This document shows positions 1 through 8,165 of a DNA stretch of 48,203 nucleotides, in pieces. This DNA comes from CG2-30-46-19 sp034414555. GTDB lineage: Bacteria; Chloroflexota; Dehalococcoidia; GIF9; AB-539-J10. The notes below the pieces were generated by a model, which was not told the DNA's origin, searched no databases, and saw only the letters and a program-made list of their open reading frames with translations. Numbering within the stretch: the stretch's first letter is position 1; the number at the start of each line of letters is the position of its first letter. The stretch covers positions 1 to 48,203 of the forward strand of contig DAOUMA010000004.1 of assembly GCA_034414555.1 (NCBI GenBank). Direction: 5' to 3'. The position numbers were made by a program, and so were the translations under genes.

Positions 1-242
1 AAACTCGGTTCAGTAGCTATCAGCTTTCAGCCATTAGCTAGCCGCTGACTGCTGATTACTGACTGCTTTTTCATATTGTTTAGTATTTCGGATTTAGGAT
101 TTAGGATTTTGTTCTTCGGGATTGCCACGCTACGCTCGCAATGACAATAAAAAGGGGCTCGCAATGACAAATAAAAAGAGCCGCAATGACAGAGCAGCGA
201 CTATGCTTACTGTGCTTTTTCCAGCCTTACTGCTGGTTTAGA
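1..242. repeat. Intergenic stretch with dispersed short repeats
   Basis: No gene is seen here. Positions 10-74 hold a string built from CTGACTGCTGATTACTGACT that recurs at about 2451-2491. Positions 120-190 hold three near-tandem copies of a GCTCGCAATGACA unit spaced by A-rich linkers; the same GATTGCCACG...CTCGCAATGACA element recurs at 20201-20228 and, inverted, at 24994-25021. These look like small dispersed non-coding elements. Their function is unknown. Confidence 0.6.
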
Positions 243-1382
243 CTACTTGATGGTGTAGCTGAGGACTTTCATCACACTCCCAGTGGGGAAGTTGAGGTTA
301 CTTCCATTCCCAGGGCTTATCCAGGTGATGTTAGGGTTGTAGCCCGGTTGTTGTATAACCTTAAGATTCCCGGCTATAGCTCCATAAAAAGTACCACTAG
401 GTTGTAGTAAAACTGTGCCTTCGACAGACATAATGAACACGAAATTATCGGGACTACCAACATCACCCTTTGGCGCAAAGTACACGTCTCCCACGGCGAT
501 GATACATCCTGACCCGATGACATTGACCTTACCACCCACCGTAATAGCGTTAGCAGAACTACTGTTAACAAAGATAGTCTGTTTATTAAGGTTCAGCGTG
601 AAATCTTGGTCTGTGGTGCCGATCGTCAGGTCGCCGGTAACATACACGGTGCCATTAAGTGTGAGCGTTGCTGGGTTACCTTTATTGTAAATTGTCCAAG
701 GGCCGTCTCTATATAATGCTTGTATGGTAGTGTTGGTACCGGCAATATTCAGGGGGTCGCTGTAAGGGAAGGGTGGTTGTAAATTTTTTACCTGGTCCCA
801 GTACCATGCCGAAAGTTGCTCTGCCGTAGGCCAATTTATCGTGGTATTTGTGGTGCAGTTAGTATTGTTACATCCCATTCCCTGCGGCGATGTGCAATTT
901 GCTGCAACAATACTACCGTTCACGACGCCTTTGACGCATACAGTGCCGTCACTGGTAATGGCGTCGTTAAGAAGGCCAGAATAATCTAATGCACCGTAGT
1001 AGCACTCAATAGTAGTATTACCCCCGCTATTGCTGATAGCGGTGGAGATAATCTTATAACCGCTATATCCTCCGCCACTTATACCTCCAATGGTAACGGT
1101 TACATTTCTGTCATTTAAGGTATAGGGGGGCACCATCGGCGTCGTATTATTTTGTGATATTTGGTATATTGCAGCCTCTACACCGGAGTCGGCAGCATAG
1201 AACTCCTGCAGTTTTGACTCGTAAACCCCCCCTGCTTTGAGTCCAGTGTTCATAAAGACAAGAAGCGGAGTGATAATTACAGCGCCCAGCATCAGCAACA
1301 TCAGGACTATAGCCAGAACACCCTGTCCCGATTCATTTTTCCCCGGGTGAGTCAACATCTTTCTCAGCTTTGCCATTTTCAT
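243..1382 (-). CDS. PilX-like pilus assembly protein / minor pilin-like exported protein
   Basis: This 379-residue protein has a short basic N-terminus, a hydrophobic helix at about residues 20-45, and then the AADSGVEAAIYQI signature typical of PilX/minor pilin-like proteins whose helix is followed by an ADSG...A motif. The rest is Thr/Asn/Gly-rich and probably beta-structured and extracellular. It lacks the GFTLIE prepilin cleavage motif of the two genes upstream, so processing by PilD is uncertain. I chose ATG at 1382, not GTG at 1385, because a GGGGG-type ribosome site lies directly before it. It is the last gene of the minus-strand pilus group. It likely caps or decorates a pilus or pseudopilus; the exact role is not known. 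Confidence 0.6.
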   Translation of the reverse strand: MKMAKLRKMLTHPGKNESGQGVLAIVLMLLMLGAVIITPLLVFMNTGLKAGGVYESKLQEFYAADSGVEAAIYQISQNNTTPMVPPYTLNDRNVTVTIGGISGGGYSGYKIISTAISNSGGNTTIECYYGALDYSGLLNDAITSDGTVCVKGVVNGSIVAANCTSPQGMGCNNTNCTTNTTINWPTAEQLSAWYWDQVKNLQPPFPYSDPLNIAGTNTTIQALYRDGPWTIYNKGNPATLTLNGTVYVTGDLTIGTTDQDFTLNLNKQTIFVNSSSANAITVGGKVNVIGSGCIIAVGDVYFAPKGDVGSPDNFVFIMSVEGTVLLQPSGTFYGAIAGNLKVIQQPGYNPNITWISPGNGSNLNFPTGSVMKVLSYTIK

Positions 1383-1421
1383 CACCCCCCCTTTCCAATT
1401 TACATTCCAAGTCTCTTACTA

Positions 1422-1937
1422 TTAAACAAAATACCTCGGCTTAATTTCATATGTTCTGCTCTCGGTCTCCACACCAACCCGGGCAGTTACGTTAAAGGTA
1501 AGCACAGTGGCATTCCAGCTACACCCAGTAGAACTGGGTGACGTTATGTTGAAATAAATATATTGAGCTACGACAGTTGTTGTTTTCGTCTGGTTTACAG
1601 TCTCGTTACGTTGAAGCTGGTAAAGTCCACCTGAGGGATTGACGAGGTTGTAAACCACTGTATGATTACCGCCATCCCCATCAGTCCAGTTGAGATGAAG
1701 AGAGGAACTTGTGGTAAGGTTACCGCTAATATTTTGGGCCTGAAGGCCGTCCTTGCTCACATAATATCCAGCCTGTTGCACCTGCCGGAGGGCGACCATG
1801 TGATTGCTGGTACGATTACTCTGAACTATTTGAACGATGACAGCGTTGGCAGCAACAGCAACGACAGCAAATATTGCCACAACTATCAGTACTTCTATAA
1901 GTGTAAAACCCTTCTGGTCCTTATGTATCAATCTCAT
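1422..1937 (-). CDS. Type IV prepilin-like protein (N-methylation site)
   Basis: This 171-residue protein begins with MRLIHKDQKGFTLIEVLIVV, a textbook type III signal peptide: a short basic leader, cleavage after Gly, then Phe and Glu at mature position 5, followed by a hydrophobic helix. It should be cleaved and methylated by a PilD-type peptidase and assembled in a type IV pilus or type II secretion pseudopilus. The C-terminal body is small and Asn/Thr-rich, as in GspH/PilW-like minor pilins. Its start codon overlaps the stop of the upstream prepilin by 4 bp (ATGA), which indicates translational coupling in one operon. Confidence 0.8.
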   Translation of the reverse strand: MRLIHKDQKGFTLIEVLIVVAIFAVVAVAANAVIVQIVQSNRTSNHMVALRQVQQAGYYVSKDGLQAQNISGNLTTSSSLHLNWTDGDGGNHTVVYNLVNPSGGLYQLQRNETVNQTKTTTVVAQYIYFNITSPSSTGCSWNATVLTFNVTARVGVETESRTYEIKPRYFV

Positions 1938-2338
1938 CGCGCTGCCTTATAAGTGCTCGTGGTAAGCACCAGCTTAGCCCCATGATAAACCTTCACCGTT
2001 ATATTCTGAATGTATAGGTTAATCGGCACACCGGTTACATTTACCGAATAGCCAGCATAATGACTATCAAGGGCATGAGAGCTATCCCAGGATGGCGGGT
2101 TATCTGGAGTGGTGGAAATGTTATAAGAGAAACCGGTGGGATTGTAAGGGGAGTTCTTAACATATTCCATCTCGGTTCGAACAATGCTCTCGGCAGCGGT
2201 TCTCTCATCGGCGATAATTAGGCCTCGGGAGCTGGTGCTCAAAGCAGTGAGAAATGGGACGGCAATCATCCCCAAAATAGCTATGGCGATAAGCACCTCA
2301 ATCAGAGTCAGCCCTTTCTGACCGGTTATAAACCTCAT
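1934..2338 (-). CDS. Type IV prepilin-like protein (GspI/PilV-like)
   Basis: This 134-residue protein opens with MRFITGQKGLTLIEVLIAIA, a prepilin leader with KG|LTLIE cleavage and Glu5, followed by a hydrophobic helix. The open frame extends further upstream to 2416, but ATG at 2338 is preferred: it gives the standard short leader and is preceded by AGGTGATGAG, a good ribosome site. It is the first of three pilin-like genes and overlaps the next by 4 bp. Its size and the IRTEMEYVKNS region suit a GspI/PilV-type minor pseudopilin; the subtype is a guess. Confidence 0.8.
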   Translation of the reverse strand: MRFITGQKGLTLIEVLIAIAILGMIAVPFLTALSTSSRGLIIADERTAAESIVRTEMEYVKNSPYNPTGFSYNISTTPDNPPSWDSSHALDSHYAGYSVNVTGVPINLYIQNITVKVYHGAKLVLTTSTYKAAR

Positions 2339-2603
2339 CTCATCACCTTTATTTTTTAAGTTTACTACATCTTGTGCAAGCTGGCAACCAGCCGAGATTG
2401 CATCACTGCCATTCACTACACCCAGGACTCTGGCTCACCGCAATGACGTTAGTAGCTATCAGCTGACTGCTGATTACTGACTGCTTCTCATGTTAGGACT
2501 AAAATACCAAGACCAAAATACCAAGACTAAAATGCAAAAGTAAAAAAGCAAAAGTACACCGCAAAATGCAAGAATACTCCCCGTTCTGCACTTTGACTTT
2601 CGA

Positions 2604-2687
2604 GTTTTGCTTTCTCAAATGGTCAAATCCCCCTTATGGGGGCGTTGAACCCCCTTTTCTAAAGGGGGATTTAGAGGGATTTTTATA
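2604..2687. repeat. 84-bp direct repeat, copy 1, with internal palindrome
   Basis: It begins GTTTTGCTTTCTCAAATGG and ends in TTTTTATA. Inside, AAATCCCCCT pairs with a later AGGGGGATTT, and TGGGGG pairs with CCCCC, giving a strong stem. Copy 2 at 2891-2974 differs at only a few bases. It resembles the C/G-run palindromic elements dispersed in many bacterial genomes. Confidence 0.75.
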
Positions 2688-2801
2688 CGAAGGTATGCGG
2701 GATACCATAAAAGGTAAAGACCTTCCTCATCTTGAGAGTGTTTAATTTTGATTTTGCGTTCGTTTTTAGGCACATCAGAGATGTTTCACCTCCAAATTTC
2801 T

Positions 2802-2851
2802 GTAGTTGCCTGATTCATCAGGCGCATTTGCCCAATAAATTGGGCAACTAC
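2802..2851. repeat. 50-bp cloverleaf-like palindrome
   Basis: Outer arms GTAGTTGCC and GGGCAACTAC are complementary and enclose two inner hairpins, GCCTGAT/ATCAGGC and TTGCCCAAT/ATTGGGCAA. The three-stem form suggests a small non-autonomous mobile element or REP-type hairpin. It lies exactly between the two 84-bp repeats. Confidence 0.7.
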
Positions 2852-2890
2852 ATTTCTCTGCATGTTGATTGTTACGTTTTTTGCTCTGTC

Positions 2891-2974
2891 GTTTTGCTTT
2901 TTCAAATGGGCAAATCCCCCTTATGGGGGCGTTGAACCCCCTTCTCTAAAGGGGGATTTAGGGGGATTTTTATA
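2891..2974. repeat. 84-bp direct repeat, copy 2
   Basis: This is a near-identical copy of 2604-2687 with the same C5/G5 stem. It ends 41 bp past the stop codon of pilC on the minus strand, where it could act as a terminator for the pilB-pilC transcript. Confidence 0.75.
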
Positions 2975-3015
2975 TGCTGACTACTGACCGCTCTTTTCTA
3001 ATACAGCAATGCTGT

Positions 3016-4233
3016 TTAACCTATCTGCCCCATCTGCCCAAAAACACCGTACATAGCAGAGATGAGAGCCAGGGCGATGAAGCCTACTATGGCCCCCATA
3101 ATTATGGTGGTGAGTGGTGTAATGGCAGCGATAAGAGCATCGGTGCGGCTACTGGCTTCCATCCCATAACTCTGTGCCACGGTTTCCATGGTGGCATCGA
3201 GGTTACCGGTCCCTTCACCAACAGCAGCCATCTGCACCATAAGGGGGGGAAAGATGGGATTTCGAGACATAGGACGTGATAGTCCCTGCCCTTTAAGCAT
3301 TTCGTCACGCACAGTGGTCAGTGCATTAATAATCACCTTATTTTGAGCATTATCAATAGCCAGAGTCATTATCTCGGGCAAGGGAACGCCAGCACGAAAC
3401 AAAGTGGATATAGTACTGGCACAACGTGAAAGCTCGCTGAAAAGGGCAACAGGACCAAGAAGAGGCATCTTGAGCATAAACATGTCCCAGCGATATCTGC
3501 CCGCCGGGGTCTTGATATAAGCATAAACACCAGCGGCGATACCCACTACGACAAGCAAGATTATCCACCAGTAATTTAGGAAGAAGCCGCTTATTGCGAG
3601 AAGAAGTCTGGTCACCAGGGGCAGTTTCGCACCAAGTGCTCCATAAAGCCTTATAAAATTAGGCATAACAAAGAAGACCATTATGGCAATAACGAGGATT
3701 ACCAGGACAAGTATTATTATGGGATAAATCATGGCGCTCTTTACCCTGGAGGCAGCACCGGCTTGTTTTTCAACGTAATCAGCCATTTGCCTCAACACCT
3801 GTTCCAGGTTACCAGTCTCCTCACCGACAGCAACAGTGCGGCAATAGAGTTTGGAGAAAGCCTTGGGATGTTTTGACATCGCCTGGGATAGCTTGGCACC
3901 ACCGCGGACGTCGGTGATTACCTCATTCACCATCTTCTGTAAGGCACGATTGCCAATTTGTGCTTGCAATAACTCAAGGGCACCAACGAGGTCAGCCCCT
4001 GATTCGAGAAGCAAGGCTAGCTGTCTGGAAAACATGACCACCTCTTTGGGCTTTATGGTCGTGAAGGCAGCGTTCAACTTCCCCAGATTGAAAAATGGAG
4101 TGACTGTCTTTAAACTCACCACCCTCAAATCACTATAATTAAGGGTAGTGATGGCTGCTTCCTCCGAAGCAGCGCTGATTTTACCTTTGAGTAGTTGCCT
4201 CTCTTTGGTATACGCTAGATACTCAAAATCCAT
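3016..4233 (-). CDS. pilC: Type II secretion / type IV pilus inner-membrane platform protein PilC/GspF
   Basis: This 405-residue protein is the usual length for the family. It has two T2SSF repeats (about residues 68-190 and 270-395), each with the characteristic FSRQLALLLESGADL or LSRCASTISTLFRAGVPL start and a PxAFS/PxFPP element, and three hydrophobic segments (about 168-190, 215-240 and 370-395). The N-terminal FEYLAYTKERQLLKGKISA matches the family opening. PilC is the membrane platform on which the PilB ATPase acts. The ATG at 4233 follows AGGAGG. It lies 23 bp downstream of the ATPase gene on the same strand. Confidence 0.93.
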   Translation of the reverse strand: MDFEYLAYTKERQLLKGKISAASEEAAITTLNYSDLRVVSLKTVTPFFNLGKLNAAFTTIKPKEVVMFSRQLALLLESGADLVGALELLQAQIGNRALQKMVNEVITDVRGGAKLSQAMSKHPKAFSKLYCRTVAVGEETGNLEQVLRQMADYVEKQAGAASRVKSAMIYPIIILVLVILVIAIMVFFVMPNFIRLYGALGAKLPLVTRLLLAISGFFLNYWWIILLVVVGIAAGVYAYIKTPAGRYRWDMFMLKMPLLGPVALFSELSRCASTISTLFRAGVPLPEIMTLAIDNAQNKVIINALTTVRDEMLKGQGLSRPMSRNPIFPPLMVQMAAVGEGTGNLDATMETVAQSYGMEASSRTDALIAAITPLTTIIMGAIVGFIALALISAMYGVFGQMGQIG

Positions 4234-4256
4234 AGAACCTCCTCATATGCCGGCGC

Positions 4257-6707
4257 TTACTCCTCCATGATATAGGCATTACGCAATACCTCAGAAGGAG
4301 TAGTTATGCCTTCCTTTGCCTTGAGCATACCATCTCTAATTAATGGGACCATGCCTTCCTTGATTGCCTGTTCCCGAAATTCAACGTTACTGGCCCTTCT
4401 CAGTATCATCATCCTCAGCTCGTCACTCAAATGAAGCACCTCAAACATTCCAATCCGGCCTCGATACCCGGTATTAGCACATGGTTCACAACCACTGCCA
4501 TGAAGAAATTCCTCCTTGTGCTCCCCAATTTCCTTTTCATAAGCCAACTGCTCTAATTTTGAGACTTTGACATAATGGGCACAGTCGGTACAAATACGCC
4601 GCACCATACGCTGAGCTACCGTGCCAATAAGTGCTGAGGCAGCAAGGAAGGGCTCTATACCCAGGTCGAGAAGACGATAAATAACGCCCGCGGCATCGTT
4701 GGCATGAAGAGAGGAGAGAACCAGATGCCCGGTCAAGGCGGATTGAACCGCTATATTGGCTGTCTCAGCATCCCGTATCTCCCCCACCAGTATGACATCA
4801 GGGTCGAGACGCAATATAGAACGCAGGCCGGTGGCAAAGGTAAGTCCAGCCTTAGGGTTAACCTGAATTTGATTTATATTTTGGAAGCGATATTCCACAG
4901 GGTCCTCGATAGTGATGATGTTCCGAGATATCTTATCTAACTGATTGACGGAGGCATAAAGCGTAGTAGTTTTCCCGGAGCCGGTAGGTCCACTAACTAC
5001 AATCATTCCGAAGGGAACCCTGAGCATCTGCTGATACTTTTCCAGAGTTTCAGGAAGAAAGCCCAATTCAGTTAACTCATGAGCCGCCAGTGACTTATCC
5101 AGAAGCCGCAACACAGTTCCCTCGCCGTGAACGGTGGGACAAGTGGCAACACGAATATCGATAGGCCTGCCACTAGCTTCAACGGTGAATTGTCCGTCCT
5201 GGGGACGGATATGGTCGGCGATGTTCATGTCAGCCATTATTTTGATTCGAGAGGTGAGGGCAGGATGTATATTTATCGGCAAGCTCAAAGTATCGTGAAG
5301 GACGCCATCAATGCGGTAGCGTATCCTCAATTTACCCTCCTCTGGTTCAATATGAATATCGGAGGCTCTAGCCTTAGCTGCTTCATCAATAATAAGGCGT
5401 AAAGCATTAGCCACTGGAGCATCGGCAGTAGCGGCGACCAAGTCCGCTTCCTCGGCCCAAGCCATACCTTCGACACCGGCTAACTGCTCCTCAATTTTCC
5501 CAAAACTCTTGTAATTTAAGTCAATGGCTTCCCGAATTTCCTTTTCCTCACCAGCCATCGGCTTCACCCTCATCCTGCTCTGGTGTTCTAGAATTTGAAT
5601 GGCAAATATATCAGCGGGATTCGCCATCATCATTTCCAGGGTATTGCCCTTAACGGACACCGGTATGGCCACAAATCTTCTTGCCGTGGACTCAGGGATC
5701 AACCTCAATGCCTCAGGGGCGATTGCCTTCTTGAGTAATCTCACCCTCTTTTTTACCTCTTTTGATTCCGGTGTTTCGGTTAATATCTCCGAAATAGCAC
5801 TTTCAATAGCAGATATGTCCTGTTGAGGAACAACTTCCTCCTTGGCAGCTACTTCCTCAGCAGGCGCTTTCTCTTCTTCAACAACTTCTCCACCGATAGA
5901 TATTTCTTTGCTCGGGCTACCAAGCTTGATAATGTTGATCTTTTGCTGCTGAGCAAACTTCGCCGCCTCAGTGGTAAGCTCGCCCGAAATCAATAGAACC
6001 TTTTGCTGTATTTCAGCATCACAAGTCTTTTTGTCAAATAAAGACACTTCTTCCAAGCTCACTCGCTCCCCAGTTAGCACATCTATGGCTAATTGGTGAG
6101 GGATAAGCCCATCATCCTCTCGGGCCAAAATATCAAGGGTATACTCAGCACCAGACCTTCCTTTCACTTTACTATCCTGTTCAATTGTGTATCCCAGCTC
6201 AACAAGAGAGGACAGTAATTGCTCCTTGGAGTTAAATCCCACTACCACAGTTTTCTTGTCCCGTTTGACAACTGGTGAGGCTAAAAATTCCTTAAGGCTT
6301 TCTTCCGATAAAATCTTTATTTGCTGCCCATGGGCAAATTGAGCTGCTACAGAATCAAGCTCGGAAAGAGCAATAAGGACTTTGTCCCAGATGTCACAGT
6401 TATAACATTTGTCATCAAATTCAAAAACTTCGGTTAATCCTATCGGATGACCATTATCATGCTTGATGATACCTATAGCGGTAACATAGGATATAAGTCC
6501 ACTACTCTTGCGAGCTAACAAATCGAAGGTATATTCAGTCCTAAACTTACCAGCAAGGGTAACATTATGCTCAACTTTATAGCCCAGTGCCTTGAGCTTC
6601 CTGGCAAACTGGCCCTCAACATCCTGCAGGTGGTTGTCAGATTCAACCTCAGGATGCACAGCAGCCTCTAGCTCACCTTCACCCCTATTCACATTCTTTG
6701 GTCCCAT
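4257..6707 (-). CDS. pilB: PilB/GspE assembly ATPase with two extra N-terminal nuclease-like repeats
   Basis: This 816-residue protein is about 250 residues longer than usual PilB. Residues from about 300 to 430 form the MshEN/T2SSE_N region, and from about 440 on is the secretion ATPase: Walker A GPTGSGKTTT, Walker B ILVGEIRDAET, Asp and His boxes, and a C-terminal zinc site (CTDC ... CEPC). It powers pilin polymerisation at the inner membrane. The first 260 residues hold two mutually similar repeats (about 34-145 and 161-255), sharing LGY, EYT(F/L)D(L/I)LAR, GLI, a FD.K element, KVL and AA.FA..Q.I.I. These resemble Mrr-type restriction endonuclease folds without the catalytic ExK. An acidic Glu/Ala-rich linker follows. 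The ribosome site GAGAGGA precedes the ATG. Confidence 0.92.
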   Translation of the reverse strand: MGPKNVNRGEGELEAAVHPEVESDNHLQDVEGQFARKLKALGYKVEHNVTLAGKFRTEYTFDLLARKSSGLISYVTAIGIIKHDNGHPIGLTEVFEFDDKCYNCDIWDKVLIALSELDSVAAQFAHGQQIKILSEESLKEFLASPVVKRDKKTVVVGFNSKEQLLSSLVELGYTIEQDSKVKGRSGAEYTLDILAREDDGLIPHQLAIDVLTGERVSLEEVSLFDKKTCDAEIQQKVLLISGELTTEAAKFAQQQKINIIKLGSPSKEISIGGEVVEEEKAPAEEVAAKEEVVPQQDISAIESAISEILTETPESKEVKKRVRLLKKAIAPEALRLIPESTARRFVAIPVSVKGNTLEMMMANPADIFAIQILEHQSRMRVKPMAGEEKEIREAIDLNYKSFGKIEEQLAGVEGMAWAEEADLVAATADAPVANALRLIIDEAAKARASDIHIEPEEGKLRIRYRIDGVLHDTLSLPINIHPALTSRIKIMADMNIADHIRPQDGQFTVEASGRPIDIRVATCPTVHGEGTVLRLLDKSLAAHELTELGFLPETLEKYQQMLRVPFGMIVVSGPTGSGKTTTLYASVNQLDKISRNIITIEDPVEYRFQNINQIQVNPKAGLTFATGLRSILRLDPDVILVGEIRDAETANIAVQSALTGHLVLSSLHANDAAGVIYRLLDLGIEPFLAASALIGTVAQRMVRRICTDCAHYVKVSKLEQLAYEKEIGEHKEEFLHGSGCEPCANTGYRGRIGMFEVLHLSDELRMMILRRASNVEFREQAIKEGMVPLIRDGMLKAKEGITTPSEVLRNAYIMEE

Positions 6708-7009
6708 TTTCCTCTCTAGATATATAGGTATATTCTAAGAAACAATAACTAAAATATCAAACCCCGACATATTTGTGAATCTCCAACACTAATCAGGTAT
6801 ACTCTTATATATACAGTCTAAGCTGTACTACTTATTGTGCGAATCCCCCGTTGGTACTATTTGGAACGGTATTTTAGTACCCTGTGACTAAGTCCTATTG
6901 TTGTTAGATATATGCTGTCCACCAAGAAAGAGGAGCCCGATAAGTGAGTAATTAAAACTAAAATATCAAACCGACGTGAGATAACTTGATATTGACCAGT
7001 GATTTATCT
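6708..7009. promoter_or_regulatory. Intergenic region with inverted and direct repeats upstream of pilB
   Basis: This 302-bp gap lies between the Roadblock genes and pilB. It contains the inverted repeat GGTACTA...TAGTACC (6853-6881) followed by GACTAAGTC (6886-6894), and a direct repeat of AACTAAAATATCAAACC at 6747-6763 and 6956-6972. No gene is seen. These are plausible operator sites for pilus operon control, but no factor is known from the sequence. Confidence 0.45.
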
Positions 7010-7471
7010 TTAGTTGCCTTTACCCAGAGCTTGCTCTACTTTGCTGGCGTAGCTCTTAACCACCAATCGCACTATGCCCAACGGTGCATCCCTGGTAGTC
7101 ACCATGGCTAAATAGGATTCTTCACCCAGAGGTCTAATTAAAATCTGACCTGCAGTTGAAGTCAACAAGTTGTCCTCAAGTTCACCAGCTTTTAGCTTAT
7201 CTGAGGTCGTTCGCAAGATCCTGAATATTGACGCTAGTTGAACTGCAGCTAACTCTGCGTTAAGCATAGAACCAGGAGGCACATAGTTGGAAATGACAAC
7301 CCCGTCACTACCGGCCACTGCAATACATAATAACCCCTCGACTTGCTCTGCCATCTCCGCCAATATGCTGCTCAAGTTTCCTTTTGTTCCCATTTCCCTC
7401 ATTTCACCTCTTTCCTCTGGCTCAGTCTTCTTCCTCTTCCCCCAGGTAAATCTAGATAAATCAGCCATCAT
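7010..7471 (-). CDS. Roadblock/LC7 domain protein (second of a tandem pair)
   Basis: This 153-residue protein has a Roadblock/LC7 fold from about residue 30: a helix with LSSILAEMAEQVEGLLCIAV, a beta strand (DGVVISNY), a second helix (LNAELAAVQLASIF), and a final strand and helix (YLAMVTT, LGIVRLVVKSYASKVEQAL). In bacteria such proteins (MglB-like) usually bind Ras-like GTPases and control cell polarity and type IV pilus-based motility. No MglA-type GTPase is visible here. The first 25 residues are charged and possibly unstructured; ATG at 7402 (MREMGTKGN) is an alternative start. The gene overlaps the upstream paralogue by 4 bp. Confidence 0.8.
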   Translation of the reverse strand: MMADLSRFTWGKRKKTEPEERGEMREMGTKGNLSSILAEMAEQVEGLLCIAVAGSDGVVISNYVPPGSMLNAELAAVQLASIFRILRTTSDKLKAGELEDNLLTSTAGQILIRPLGEESYLAMVTTRDAPLGIVRLVVKSYASKVEQALGKGN

Positions 7472-7887
7472 TCAAATTTAGGCAACGCTTGATATACCCG
7501 GGCAGCATGTTCTCTGGCCACTAAGCGCACCATACCAAGAGTAGTGGACTCCTTGGATAAAATCATTGCCAGATAGAAGTCAGAAGTGAGAGCCTTAGTC
7601 AAAATATACCTGGAAGCGGTGGTGATCAAATTTTCATCAAAATCGCCGAGCTTTAGCTTATCTGCAGTCGAGCTACACAAGCGTACCACCACAGCTAACT
7701 GGGCTGCCGCTAGTTCAGCATTGAGTGTTGAGCCGGGCGGCGCAACAACGGCAACAGGGACTCCCTCCATATCCATTACTCCCACTCCAAGTAACCCCTC
7801 GGTCGTCCTTGCTACCTCCTCCACAACTTCGCCTATGTTCCTCTTTTTTGTCTCCTCGGTCTCTTTATTCGCTTCTTCTACTACCAA
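7468..7887 (-). CDS. Roadblock/LC7 domain protein (first of a tandem pair)
   Basis: This 139-residue protein is clearly a paralogue of its downstream neighbour: both share VVEEVARTTEGLLGVGV-type helices, the PPGS.LNAELAAAQLA core and a C-terminal LGMVRLV...A..V.QAL helix. It may form a heterodimer with the neighbour. ATG at 7887 is preceded by AGGAGGTGATAAG on the minus strand, a strong ribosome site. The position beside the pilus operon suggests a role in pilus polarity or regulation; this is inference from context. Confidence 0.8.
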   Translation of the reverse strand: MVVEEANKETEETKKRNIGEVVEEVARTTEGLLGVGVMDMEGVPVAVVAPPGSTLNAELAAAQLAVVVRLCSSTADKLKLGDFDENLITTASRYILTKALTSDFYLAMILSKESTTLGMVRLVAREHAARVYQALPKFE

Positions 7888-7917
7888 CTTATCACCTCCT
7901 TTCTTACTTTGGTAACA

Positions 7918-8095
7918 GGAATTTGGTCATTATTGCCGCAATCCCCTTCTTTGCTAAAATACTCAGCTCGCCTAATATTAAAAAAGATATAACAAAGCAG
8001 TAAATAGGAATTTGGTAACTATTACCATAATCACTATATGCTAAAATACTGTTAGCTAACTTAATATTAATGATATAGACAAGTAGTAAAATAGT
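7918..8095. repeat. Tandem duplication (unit about 89 bp) in a divergent promoter region
   Basis: Two diverged copies start with GGAATTTGGT at 7918 and 8007. Both continue through TTGCTAAAATACT/ATGCTAAAATACT, CTAATATTAA and GATATA, and end in AGTAAA. The duplication lies between the divergent Roadblock and surface-protein genes. The second copy carries the near-palindrome GGTAACTATTACC at 8014-8026. It may duplicate an operator or promoter. Confidence 0.65.
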
Positions 8096-8165
8096 CAACG
8101 GTTTAGCGTACTATACAACGGAATATCATTGAAGGTATTGCCAAACCTTAAGCTATTGTTTAATA

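Larger units (their letters stand above)
2339..3015. repeat. Repeat-rich intergenic region between pilins and pilC
   Basis: This 677-bp gap has no convincing gene. It holds an 84-bp direct repeat (2604-2687 and 2891-2974), a cloverleaf-like palindrome between them (2802-2851), A-rich iterations of ACTAAAATACCAAG at about 2500-2560, and a second copy of the CTGACTGCTGATTACTGACT string at about 2463-2483. The gap separates the pilin genes from pilC and pilB although all share a strand, so the array of hairpins may end or attenuate transcription. Confidence 0.65.

Noticed and set aside
2500..2560. CRISPR-like repetition (ACTAAAATACCAAGAC units)
   Set aside because: Units are 13-17 bp with no spacers of constant length and no cas genes are in the window; it is a simple imperfect tandem repeat.
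7586..7915. Plus-strand open frame (109 codons) over the Roadblock gene
   Set aside because: It is antisense to a gene with clear domain homology and a strong ribosome site; it is Ser/Thr/Pro-rich by reflection.
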